From Chroicocephalus ridibundus (Eukaryota; Chordata; Aves; Charadriiformes; Laridae), in contig NC_086286.1 of the NCBI RefSeq assembly GCF_963924245.1, forward strand, positions 122,648,020 to 122,712,019: 64,000 nt of DNA, read 5' to 3'. The notes under the pieces are model-generated. The model saw nothing but the letters and a program-made list of their open reading frames with translations. It was not told the origin of the DNA and ran no database searches. Numbering within the stretch: position 1 is the first letter of the stretch; each line of letters begins with the position of its first letter. Position numbers and translations under genes: made by a program. This document shows, one piece after another, positions 1 to 10,142 of this stretch.

Positions 1-104
1 TAAGCAGCTGGGGAGAGGGGGTGGCAGAAAACAGAAAGAACCACACCCTCAGCCAAAGGGTAACCATTAACAGGAAAAAACCACCAGCTTTGAGAGGAAC
101 CAAC

Positions 105-227
105 CGTGACGGCTTTCCTTCCAACTTCCTTTTTCCTTCCATCTGCATCTGCACCTTCACCAGGTCAGTCGGGCTGGCGAAAAACTGTCCGATGGCACCC
201 GCAGACATGCCTCCAACTACAGCTTTC
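105..227 (-). CDS. SLC25A27: SLC25A27 coding exon 4
   Basis: After a TTTGCCAG acceptor the exon completes Trp127 and reads KAVVGGMSAGAIGQFFASPT, then DLVKVQMQMEGKRKLEGKPS, and ends with CG of a split Arg codon. This is carrier repeat 2, with the signature P-T-D-L-V-K. The donor (CACG|GTTGGT) fits the reading frame and the family alignment but is far from consensus. The next exon is outside the window, beyond base 1. Confidence 0.88.
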
Positions 228-3200
228 CTGGCAAACAGGGGAAAAAAAAGTCCACCAGAATACACTGAAAATCTTCGCAAATTGCAGTGCTTGAGCTGAA
301 GGGTTCAGCAGCACGACCCACGTGAAAGAAGTAAATGGTTAAAAGTTAGGGTAATAATTGTGGTGACTGCAAGCAGTTAAGGTAGTCAGTAATATTTCTG
401 TCAGTTTTAAGAAAAGGTTAAAATGCATCTGGAAAAAAATCAAGTTATTATACATCACCAAAGTGCTCTGCTTCCTCTGCAGGTTACATTGTGCTCCTCA
501 CATAAGATTTAAAGGCAGGATGTCAAGGTACGGAGTGAGGGATGGTGCTCCATATATTATAATAACTGAATGCCAATCTGAAACTCTAAACTGCTTGCTG
601 ATACATAAAACTTTTCTTTATCTCCTGTTGCTACTAGATGAGTTGTGTTAATTTTCTGGTTCTACTTATTTTAGTAGAACCAGAAATTTCAGTACTATCC
701 CAAGTTGCCCCTTCCCATAGCATCAGGCATGACAAGTATGTTATCTGTATTAGATTTTATAAATCCCATCTTAAAAACAGTTACATTTTGGACCCCAGAT
801 TTTATTTTGGAGTAAAATACTTCATTGGATATGATACTGTATATGATTATAAGGATTTAACAACTAGAAATCACCAAATTTTGCAAAAATTACAGAAAAC
901 TGCTTCATTCCCCACAAACAGTTAATTCTGTGACTGTATACTGCTTGCATTGTCAAAATGGGATTGTGTGAGATTTAAGTGTTGCTGAATTGAACTTGCA
1001 AAACTAAGACTTTAGGGTTGTTTTTTCTGGGGATCACTTGTCTCCTCAGGAAGGATGCACAGATTTAACTCAGGGTGACAACTACAGATAGGAACAAAAT
1101 AGTGTCTTCACAATCTGCCTCTTCAGTAGCCAGGAAATTTCCATCTCTTGGGCTAAAATACACCACCAGACTCAGCAAACCAGCCTATTCTTACACTCCC
1201 CGTTAATAATCCAATGGCCGTATAATTTCTTACCCAGGCCGTCCGGCAAGCAGCGAAACAGCGGAGCATTGCCATACAGCTGCTGGACAACACATAGCGG
1301 GACCCCTCCCTCCAGGAGTTGGAAATCTGAGATGTATCACCCCTCACTTCTTTTCTGCAAGGCTCCAGAGGATATTTGACATGTCGATCACACCTTTGGA
1401 AACATGTCCTCACCCCGCGTGGAGCTAATCAAGCTCTCGGGTGACCTCGGAGCTGAGCGAGGTACAAGCTGCGAGCCTAGCTTGGCTCAGCTGAACCTCT
1501 GGTTTGCATTACGCAGGCAGCTGTGGGATTAGTCGCAGTTACTCACGCTGGCGTCAGGTTTGTGCAATAGCTCACCCTCTCTCCACAGCGGTACAGTCAG
1601 CCACGAGTCACCTGCACTTCCCAACATCCCCTGGCCCATGTGGAAATAAAAGAGCTGCCACTGCATCGCAGACCTTGAGTCATGGCAAAGCTGCCCGACC
1701 TCCACTCCGATCCAGGCTGATCCCCGCCAGCCCAGGACGGCTGCTCCTATTGATGTGGTTCATCATGTTTCTCCATCTCTTTAGCAGAGTATCCTTATTA
1801 AACTAATCATGGTCCTAGTTAAGCCTCTGAGAAATGTATTTCGTAGAATCATAGAATCATAGAATGGTTAGAGTTGGAAGAGACCTTGAAGATCATCTAG
1901 TTCCAACCCCCCTACCATGGGCAGGGACACCTCCCACTAGACCAGGCTGCTCAAAGCCCCATCCAGCCTGGCCTTGAGCACTTCCAGGGATGGGGCAGCC
2001 ACAGCTTCTCTGGGCAGCCTGTTCCAATGTTTTACCACTCTCACAGTAAATAATTTCTTGCTAATATCTACTCTAAATCTCCCCTCTTCCAGTTTGAAGC
2101 CATTACCCCTTGTCCTGTCACCACATGCCCTTGTAAAAAGTCCCTTTCCAGCTTTCCTGTAGGCCCCCTTTAGGTACTGAAAGGCGTCTATAAGGTCTCC
2201 CTAGAGCCTCCTCTTCTCCAGGCTGAACAACCCCAACTCTCTCAGCCTGTCCTCATAGCAGAGGTGCTCCAGCCCTCTGATCATCTTCATGGCCCTCCTT
2301 TGGGCCTACTCCAACAGGTCCATAACCTTCTTATGTTGGGGACTCCAGAGCTGGACACAGGGCTCCAGGTGGGGTCTCATGAGAGCAGAGCAGAGGCACA
2401 GAATCCCCTCCCTCGCCCTGCTGGCCACGCTGCTTTTGATGCAGCCCAGGATGCAGTTGGCTTTCTGGGCTGTGAGCACACATTGCTGGCTCATGTTGAG
2501 CTTCTCATCAACCAACACCCCCAAGTCCTTCTCCTCCCGGCTGCTCTCAATCCGTTGTCCACCCAGCCTGTGTCTGTGCTGGGGATTGCCCTGTGCAGGT
2601 GCAGGACCTTGCACTTGGCCTTGTAATATTTCAATATTTCTTAGTCCTGTTTCCAGCTGAATGAAAAGATACTGCTCTGAAACTAAAATCAGAAAGTCCT
2701 TACTGGTACTTAAACCCCTACTTTATATTTACCCTCTTTAGGGTAGGCAAGCCATGAGGAAAAGACAGCTTTTAGGGCTGCAGGACTCCTACAGTAAGGA
2801 CAATCCCGAAACAGGCAAAAGCATAACTACGCAACATTACCAGAAAGGAAAGCTTTCATCCTCAGACCTGCCAAGCACGGAGTCACGGAGGTGTTCGTAC
2901 GCAACCATCCGAACGCCAGAGTACACTGTGGAAAACAAAAGCAGGAGATGATTCTTGGGTCTGCCCTTTCTGGAGGTTCACGCTGTGATAGATCAAGAGA
3001 CTTGTAAAACACTCGGGAGCTTGCCTGGGTCAGCTGGTCACTGCTCTCACGTTCGTGATCAAAATGGGGAAAGCGAGGGGGCTGCCTGGCAACCATGCTA
3101 CAGCCAGAACTTCTTAGCATCAGAGAATCTCTCTGGCTGAGCCATACGTCTGACAGGAAGCAGCATGGCTTATGCCTGCACACTGAGGAGACACAACCTC

Positions 3201-5664
3201 ATTGCTTCCCTCTCAGCTGGTTCCAAGAACAAAACCTCCCACGTGTGCTTTTGAGGTTTGTTGTTGTCACCATATTTCCAAATGAAACACAGAAAGCTGT
3301 TACCTGGGGCCAAACCACCAATGCATTTCTTCATCCTAGCGCTTGCAACCTTATCTTTTTTGCCCAGCCCAGCCCCACTTCCCTCAAATGAAAGGTACTA
3401 ATTGTTCTGAGGACTCTTGAGTGTCTGCTTGCACTGAAGACCTTCCTGCAAAGACCATGGGGAAATTATATTTTGTTTTCCCAGAAGCCAGATTAAGGCT
3501 GTGAAGGAATGGTCAAGAGAGGGAAGGGAGGACGTTGAGCCAGAATCCTATATATTTCAAAGTTCCTATATATTTCACAGGCTGCCCAGAGAGGTGGCGG
3601 ACTCTCCTTCTCTGTAGTCATTCAAAACCCGCCTGGATGTGTTCTTGTGCGGCCTGCTCTGGGTGACCCTGCTCTGGCAGGGGGTTGGACTAGGTGATCT
3701 CCAGAGGTGCCTTCCAACCCCTACCATTCTGTGATTCTGTGATTCGGTGAAAGTGGGATTGCAGGGTAGACTGAAGAAGTCCTCACAGATGTATTTAAAG
3801 TACAAGAAGATATGTCAAGCTCACACCAAAAGGCTGTTGGCCACAGAAGGCAGGACCCAAACTTGTCCCGTTGTGAGGAGATAATCACCTATGTGGCGGT
3901 AGACGGCCGGCGTGGCTCCTTGCCAGAGCTTTCCTAAGCCCTCCTCTCGCACGATGCCAGCCGCGGTGCGCAGCATGCCACGGTAAGGGACAGCCTGGCC
4001 GCCGGCAGCTCCATTGCGGTGAACAGCAGCTTCACCTTGGACCTGCAGCCGAGTTTTCGTGAGATCCAGGGGAAAAGTCACTGAAGAGAAAGAGCAGGGA
4101 ACAAACATGAATACGGGGAGACCTGCCACACTGGTGACATCGGTGCCACAGTCCTCGCTGCCAGGCGGCCAAGGGGGCTGTGCAAGCAGCAGCAGGCAAC
4201 AGGGACTGTACCCAACGGCGGTGCAGGTGATTGGTGGAGAACAGGAGATTCACGTCCAGATCTGTTAAAAGTGGCTCTGGGCATGAGCAACCAAAATACA
4301 TTCCCATCAAACACCGAGTCTTTCTCCCGTATTTCTTTTTGCAGATTTGTTATGCGATATGCGTACTTTCCAAGGGACTGGATTAAAAAATCCTGTTCCA
4401 GTTACTCCCCCTGAATAAAGATCAGTCAAGTATCTTATCAAGCACGTGGCCTATTCTGCCCAGCACAGCGGCAGCACAACGTTACAGTCAGGAGCAACCC
4501 CACAGTGGCCTTCACAATGCAGACACACATGCAGGTGAGCATCTATCCAATGAACCAACCTAAACCAGGCTGCTTTCCTGATGCAGACGCAAAAATCGCC
4601 TTTAGTCTCTTATTTCCCTCATTGAAATAACTTGTGGCCAGGAAAGGTGCTCCACCTCAATCTCAGCTTCCCAGGGCTGCTCCTGAAGCAGTAGGGGCAC
4701 ATATTTGCTGCCGCTAATTTCAGTTCCAGGCCAGAGGTGTCTCAGGTGGTGAGTTCCCAGGAGCAGGGGTTGTCTTTGGTTCGATACCTCTGCAACACGC
4801 CACGCTACGGGGTCCTTCCAGAGCAGGGTTCAGTGATATTAGGGGAATGGAGTCAAAGCCTCAGCAGATTTACAGTCTATTCATGCATTGAGTTTGGTAT
4901 TCATGTTTGAAGATTAACAAAGATTGTGAAGTTATAAATCAGAGCAATGCAACCGGTTTGCCCGTAAAAGCTTGTAGAAATTATACAGAATATGCTGAGA
5001 ATTATTGAAAATAAGTTACTGATCACTAAGTAGTGCTACGCAGATGCCAGGGTGCTTCTTTCCTGCGTTTCAGCAAGCAGTTTACTCAGCTTACTATACT
5101 TTTACAGACATCTCACTGTAACCAGAAACCTAAGATTCAATTTTTTCTTTGATTAACCTGCATTAACTATGCAAAGCAGATTCCTGAAGAAGTCAGCCCC
5201 TTTGCTACTAACTTAGACAACGGGTCATCCTGCCTCTTTAGTTTTCTTCCAGAAACCCAGCAAGCGCAAAACTTAAATTAGTCACGACTGCTCTGTTGTG
5301 ACTGCAGCCCTTCCGTCTTGGAGGCAAAGATTTTGACTTCAAAAACCCCCTCCCTCCAGCCACAGTCAGGTGGCGTAAAACACTTGCAAGGCTTAAATTA
5401 TTGAAAAGTCACGACGAGCAGAGTGGAACGAACAGATTTGCTGGAGCGGAAAAGCCGGAGCGAACACCGAGGAACGAGGTGTCCGGGGACTGAAGTCCCC
5501 CCAGCCCCCCATAAGTAAATTTTGACCCCCTTCCCTCTCAGAAAATCACAGTGAGTTGTACCTAGTTCTGCCACAGCCGCTGCACAGGCTGACAGAGCGA
5601 ATTTGCTGGCTCGGGGCCATCTCTCTGGAAGAGGTAAGCTCTTCTCTTCTTCTGCAGGTGACAT
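105..5664 (-). CDS. SLC25A27: SLC25A27 (UCP4) mitochondrial carrier, 5' part, four coding exons
   Basis: Coding exons on the minus strand are 5664-5562, 4080-3889, 2925-2841 and 227-105. They join in frame to about 168 residues. The protein resembles human UCP4 (323 aa as I recall it) from the N-terminus (MSPAEEEKSLPLPERWPRAS) onward, so roughly the first half is present and the rest lies beyond base 1. Two copies of the mitochondrial carrier signature Px[DE]xx[KR] are visible: P38-L-D-L-T-K43 in exon 2 and P146-T-D-L-V-K151 in exon 4. Family knowledge: these six-helix, three-repeat proteins of the inner mitochondrial membrane transport anions or protons, and UCP4 is mainly neuronal. All acceptors are AG and all donors GT, and codons split across junctions rebuild V35, V99 and W127. 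The gene diverges from CYP39A1, 4.3 kb away, as in other amniotes. The final exon 4 donor is weak (GTTGGT). Confidence 0.93.
228..2840 (-). other. SLC25A27: SLC25A27 intron 3
   Basis: A 2.6 kb intron with no further exon that I could see. It holds a near-complete 3' CR1 segment (about 1845-2624) and a short perfect hairpin at 653-686. The remainder is unremarkable unique sequence. Confidence 0.8.
1845..2624 (-). repeat. CR1 LINE, 3' segment with degenerate reverse-transcriptase end
   Basis: On the plus strand it opens with AGAATCATAGAATCATAGAA, the reverse complement of the CR1 3' tail, so the element lies on the minus strand. It continues through the typical CR1 3' body. Minus-strand translation of 2614-2306 gives EEKDLGVLVDEKLNMSQQC and later CILGCIKSSVASRAREGILC, the C-terminal part of CR1 ORF2. 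About 780 bp are retained and the 5' part is lost, as is usual for CR1. Confidence 0.92.
2841..2925 (-). CDS. SLC25A27: SLC25A27 coding exon 3
   Basis: An 85-base exon too short to stand out as an ORF. After a TTTCCACAG acceptor it reads (V)YSGVRMVAYEHLRDSVLG and then RSEDESFPF, leaving TG before the GTAATG donor. This matches the UCP4 segment YSGGRMVTYEHLR. The phase fits exon 2 (G|TG gives Val) and exon 4 (TG|G gives Trp). Confidence 0.9.
3577..3746 (+). repeat. CR1 LINE 3' end, plus orientation
   Basis: It reads GGCTGCCCAGAGAGGTGG, then the CR1 3' untranslated body (GGTTGGACTAGGTGATCTCC), and ends in CATTCTGTGATTCTGTGATT, the octamer tail of CR1. It sits in SLC25A27 intron 2, antisense to that gene. 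A 14-base direct repeat (TCCTATATATTTCA) occurs just before it at 3546 and 3564. Confidence 0.92.
3889..4080 (-). CDS. SLC25A27: SLC25A27 coding exon 2
   Basis: The exon starts after a CTCTTCAG acceptor with TG, which completes Val35, and reads TFPLDLTKTRLQ, the first carrier signature. It ends with LWQGATPAVYRHI plus one base before GTGATT. The 63 whole codons cover the matrix loop of repeat 1, with PYRGMLRTAAGIVREEG as the conserved block. The stretch HRNGAAGGQAV is the variable loop of UCP4 orthologues. Confidence 0.93.
5562..5664 (-). CDS. SLC25A27: SLC25A27 coding exon 1
   Basis: This exon encodes residues 1-34 plus the first base of codon 35. The start is supported by an in-frame TAG directly upstream of the ATG and by the match to the UCP4 N-terminus, with acidic residues followed by RWPRASKF. 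The ATG context is poor (T at -3). The donor reads CTAG|GTACAA on the minus strand. The first half of transmembrane helix 1 (ASKFALSACAAAVAEL) is here. Confidence 0.93.
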
Positions 5665-5878
5665 CTAGCGTCTAACATGAAACAAGGCTAACCAGCCACC
5701 CCGCGAGGGTCTGGAGGACAAGCAGACCCTAGCTCAGCTCTGTTCTGGGTCGCTTAGGAGACAAATTGCTGAAGGTCATGTTTCTCCAGCTCCAGCACCA
5801 GGATCCGCAGCAGCCCAAGTGCCTGCTGCAGAGCTGCGAGGTCCTCCTGCGGTGACACAAGAGGCTCCGGCGCAACAG

Positions 5879-5897
5879 GCTCCTGGGAAATGTAGTC
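5879..5897 (-). promoter_or_regulatory. ZNF143/THAP11-type site (ACTACATTTCCCAGGAG)
   Basis: On the minus strand the sequence reads GACTACATTTCCCAGGAG, close to the known promoter motif ACTACAATTCCCAGnnnGC bound by ZNF143. It is about 215 bp upstream of the SLC25A27 start codon, a usual distance for this factor, so I infer it marks the SLC25A27 core promoter. No CpG island is evident here. Confidence 0.6.
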
Positions 5898-6930
5898 TGT
5901 CACCAACATGACCCGCTGCCAGGAAACCGTCAGTGCAGGTACAGTCATATGTACAATTTTGCCAGTTATCTATACTAAAAAAAAAAAAATAATATCATTA
6001 GTGAGACCTCAAGATTATGAGAACATGGGGTCTGTTTGCTTTATGGGGTGCTGTTTGACAGCAGCGCCTCGGGAGCCCCAAACTGCGTCCCTGTGCCGGC
6101 ACCCAAGATGGATGAATTGATCCAGATCTGGTTTAAGGAAGGCTGCGTTAGCAACATGCCGAGCTGGAGAACTAAATTCCTGGTGCTTGTGAAAATTCAC
6201 TTCTCCTGGGGATTAGGTGCAGAGCAGCGCGGTTTGAGCGAGAGGCACACAAACCCAGGAGGACAGAAGCCGATCTCTGCCCAAAGCCCCGTATGTGACA
6301 AGTTGCAAGCTTTTCCTGGCTGAATGCTGAAGCACTGTTAATTGTGTGCCACTCCTAATTTCTCTTAAATTAATGCAGGCATATTTATGTTCTCATCACG
6401 AAAAGAGAAAAAAAAGAGTAAGGCATGTGCTGTTCAAGAGGCGCTTTTCATTTATCATTAAGGCTCAGCTGAATCACTAAGTTAATCATTAGCCGTTAAT
6501 CATTAATCCTCATGCCGAGGATTTGAGGATTTTTTAGGTCACAGAAACTTATCCCAGAACACCACCCCCCGCCATACACCCCCCGTCTGGCTAACATTTT
6601 GGTGTGCAGTCCAGGTCACAACAATTCAGGGAAATGAAGGGATGACTGCAGGTGGAATATTCAGCTGAAGTGAGCTGAATTCATCTTGTCACTCACCAGT
6701 AACCGGTTTTAAATTGGACCCTTCTATGGGTTAGAATTTGTTAGAATTCATGCAGTAATAGGAGAAACCACTGACGGAACCCTGATTAAAATGGGAAGAA
6801 GGCACATTGCAGTTTATGCAATCTGCCGTTAGTGCTTTCGTGCCTCCTTCCATAGCTGTTTTCCGGGCTTGGCTCAGCTTGTGCCACTATACATCAGCCT
6901 GTGTGTCATCAATTGGTAGCTTAATTTAGG

Positions 6931-7110
6931 GCAGAGAGGACCTCTAGAGGGCATCTAGTACAGTCCTCAGCTCAGAGCAGGGATAGCTTCAGGGTTACAT
7001 CAGGTTGCCCAGGGACTTGTTTGGTCACCTGAAAACCTTCAAGGATGGGGATTTCACAACCACGCTTTAGGGGGTGGAAGACAACAACCAGATCCTTAAA
7101 ATAAGCCATT
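6931..7110 (-). repeat. Old diverged CR1 fragment
   Basis: It contains order-preserved CR1 landmarks: AGAGGACCTCTAGAGGGCAT, CAGGTTGCCCAGGGACTTG, and ACCTTCAAGGATGGGGATTT followed by CACAACC. It is clearly more diverged than the other copies, and its boundaries are approximate. Confidence 0.7.
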
Positions 7111-7992
7111 ATTTTAAGGCATTGCAGCAGCCTGTGGAGAGAGCAGCTCTCCACGGTTGTTTTTAGTCTGGGGAAATACGTTCTTTTTTAAACCAGGCTG
7201 ATTTGGGGATGGCAGTGAGGAAGAATTTTCCCTTCCCACAGGACATTTGGAATGAGGCTGACCTGGAGACAGATGCTTGCATAGACATCTCTGATTTGTG
7301 TAGCAGCGAAGGGCCTTTTGCTCTTTTATCAATATTGTCCCTTTGTAGGAAAAGAAAGAATTTAATAGATAAAATAAAACCAGGAAAGAAACATACAAAG
7401 AGCTGTGAGAGATAAACATAGAAGTGTAATAATATCAGAGTTAAAAGTGAGTTATCTGTTTCTTCCGGACAGTTTGCGAAATCCACATCCTGCTTGTCAC
7501 AGGTGACATGTTTGGGCTTTTTCTTCTGCACCTGTGACCAACGTAGGTAACATCCCAATGTATTTCAGCATGACTGTTTAATGAAGGCCACCGATCTGTT
7601 TTTCACAGCTCTTAACCTCCTGCTGTCATCAGGTGTATTTCTGCTGTGCGACTTTTACTGTACTGCCTGTCTGCACAGGTACAAAGGTGCCTGTCTGTGC
7701 ACCTGTTCCTGTATAGGAAGGGAGTTCAACTCTATTTGTACAAAGCGCTTTAAATCGAATGATCATGTTCATACAACGTGGTGTAAAAACTGTGCACCGT
7801 ACAAACAGTGCGGTGTTCCCATGGCATGGTGTTTCAAAATGTGGTAGTGATGAGCTATATCCTTCTCCTAGTAAAAGACGTAAAGCTGGTGAGTGGGTAG
7901 GGCCTCTGGGTTAGTAGAGGACAAGCTCAAGCACGCTACAGGTCGAACTCTTACTCAGACGCCAGCGTGGTTTTATTCTAGTGAGATTTGAG

Positions 7993-8066
7993 AGCACAGA
8001 ATGGTTTGGGTTGGAAGGGACCTTAAAGATCATCTTGTTACAACCTCCCTGCCATGGGCAGGGAAA
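7993..8066 (-). repeat. Short CR1 3' fragment
   Basis: CACAGAATGGTTTGGGTTGG, then AAGGGACCTTAAAGATCATC and CCTGCCATGGGCAGGGA, are the 3'-most CR1 sequence read from the minus strand. The copy stops after about 74 bp. Confidence 0.85.
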
Positions 8067-8383
8067 TGGGATAGAACTAAGGGTTCAGGAGGAAGGACAT
8101 GGGGAAACAGTTCTGGGGGCAGAGCCAGAAAGGCTGAGACTTATTAAAAAGGAAATGCATGTGTGAAGGTAGTATTTGAATGAAGGGAGAAATGTTAAGA
8201 TGTGATGGAACAGCTGGATGCTTGTGCATGGAACAAACAGATGAAGGTCTGGAAGAGCTGAGCAGGGCTTGTTCAATCAAGAAGTCTGGGCCTGGGGATC
8301 AGGTCCTGGGACTGAGCAGAAGAAGAGATTTGGACAAAGAGCCAGAGCAAAAAAAGAAAAAATCACAAAAAACCCACCAAACA

Positions 8384-9345
8384 CTTAAGGTTGGAAGGAA
8401 CCTGTATACTGGCTACTCCAACACCCTGCTCAAAGCAGGGTCGCTGGAGCAGACTCTCAGAACTGTGTCCAGCTGGATTTTGAATGTCTCCCAGGACTCC
8501 CCACCCTCTCTGGACAACCTGTTCCAGTGTCTGGCCACCATCAGGACAAAAAAAATAATTTTAAGTGGAATTTTCTCTATTTGTTTGTGCCTATTGCCTC
8601 TTCCCCTTTCACTGGACACCACCATCCTCTTTGCACTGTGCCTTCAGGTGTTCATACACACTGATAAGGTCCCTCTGAGCCTTCTCTTCTCCAGGCAGAA
8701 CTGTCCCAGCTTTCTCAGCCTCTCCTGAAATGACAGATGCTCCAACCTCTTTATGAACTTCTTGAAACTTTACTGGGCTCACTCCAGTTTGTCCATGTCT
8801 CTCTTGCACTTGGGAGCTTGGAACTGGACCCAGCACTCCAGATGGATTTCTCCAGCACTGAGCAAAGAGGGAGGATCACCTCCCTTGTCCTGCGGACAAC
8901 ACTCTTCCTAATGCAGCCCAGGGTGCTGTTGAGTGCAAAGGCACGTTCAACACGGTATCTGCCAGGACCCTCAGATCTGCCAAGCTGCTTTTCACCCAGG
9001 TACCCCCCAGCCTGTACTGGTACATGGGGTTGTTCCCACCCCAGGGCAGGACTTGGCATTTCCCTCTGCTGAACTTCATGAAGTGCTGTTGGCCCATTTC
9101 TCCAGCCTGTTGGGGTTCCTCTGAATGGCAGCACACAGACCAGATGACCAAGCTCAATCAAACCTCCTAGTTTTGTATTGTCTTCAAACTTGCTGAGGGC
9201 ATGCAGGGGTAGGCTGTGAGAGCAATTCCTAGGTGTTTTATGCTTCATGAATTCTGTACGTAATTTTGGCATGCCACTTCCACACACCCAAAGAAACCAA
9301 TCTGACCTCTCTGAAATCTTGTCTTCTGACATTGCAGTGGTATTA
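8384..9345 (-). repeat. CR1 LINE, about 960 bp, second subfamily
   Basis: It begins AAGGTTGGAAGGAACCTGTA without an intact octamer tail and runs through the CR1 3' body into ORF2. Minus-strand frames contain broken CR1 reverse-transcriptase C-terminal motifs, such as KFEDNTKLGG, LGCIRKSVVRRTREVILPLC and a degenerate GGNNPMYQYRLGGTW. Several frame breaks show it is dead. It separates the two divergent promoters. Confidence 0.88.
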
Positions 9346-9857
9346 TAGGGGCCACCAGCAGGTTTTGAATTCTCAGTTCAACCTCTGAGCCTTTCTCTGC
9401 TCTTCAGACACTGGAGACACATCTAGCCTTTAATGGGATGATCTCAGAAAAGTGAGAGATACCTTTGATAAGCCTTACTACTTCAGGTGATGCCCGCAGA
9501 AGTTTCTTGCCATCTGCCTTGCTGAGAGCTAGATGTCTGCAAATCACAGCCTCTTTGCTTTGTAATCCTGATATTGCCAAAAAAAAAATATATATGTATT
9601 TTAATGGAAGAAAGTGACACACTGCTTTGCCCCAGTGTCCCTGGCTGTGTCCCTGGCTGCTTGGGTAGCCCTCCAGCAGCTGGTGCAAAGTTCAAGGGTT
9701 TATCACAGCAACATCTAAGTTTTGCAAGCCGTGGAGTTGGGCCTCGTCCAAGAGCGGAGGACAATTGGCTCTGCCTTTTCCAAAACAAGGGCTTGTCCCC
9801 TGGCCTGCTTGGTGCTTTGACGTCTTGTCTCCATGGCAGTGATCAGCTGGCAAGACT

Positions 9858-9865
9858 GATAAAAG
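9858..9865 (+). promoter_or_regulatory. TATA-like box of CYP39A1 (GATAAAAG)
   Basis: GATAAAAG lies 101 bp upstream of the CYP39A1 ATG. It would place a start site near 9890, leaving a short 5' leader of about 75 bases. There is no CpG island, so a TATA-type tissue-restricted promoter is plausible. Inference from position and motif only. Confidence 0.35.
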
Positions 9866-9965
9866 AGGCCCTCTATTCATTGACTGCAGTAATCCCGGCC
9901 AGCTCGGTCCTGCCGGGTGCTGCAGCAGGCGGAGCAGCTGCTGCGGCAGGCAGCGAAGAGGCAAA

Positions 9966-10142
9966 ATGGCTCTTGCTCTCCTCTTGGCAGCAATCCTGGG
10001 ACTTCTCATTGTCAAGGCTGTTTTGTCTCAGCTGAGAAACCCGAGCTCCCCTCCTTGCATCAGGGGCTGGATCCCTTGGTTTGGAGCTGCGTTTCAGTTT
10101 GGGAAAGCTCCTCTGGAGTTTATAGAGGAAGCTAGAAGCAAG
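9966..10142 (+). CDS. CYP39A1: CYP39A1 coding exon 1
   Basis: Encodes residues 1-59: the signal-anchor helix, the proline hinge and GWIPWFGAAFQFGKAPLEF, highly similar to mammalian CYP39A1. It ends EEARSK before AAG|GTAATG, in phase 0. Confidence 0.97.

Larger units (their letters stand above)
5665..9965. other. Divergent intergenic region between SLC25A27 and CYP39A1
   Basis: This 4.3 kb stretch holds the promoters of both divergent genes. Next to SLC25A27 are the ZNF143-like site and an unexplained 64-codon minus-strand ORF (5754-5948). The centre holds three minus-oriented CR1 pieces (about 6931-7110, 7993-8066, 8384-9345). Next to CYP39A1 is a TATA-like GATAAAAG. I see no other gene; bases 7160-7980 look like unique sequence. 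Confidence 0.7.

Noticed and set aside
2306..2614. CR1 ORF2-like frame as a possible domesticated gene
   Set aside because: Only the C-terminal end of the reverse transcriptase remains, inside an ordinary truncated CR1.
8180..8728. 182-codon plus-strand ORF
   Set aside because: Most of it is antisense CR1 sequence (8384 onward), and no protein family is recognisable.
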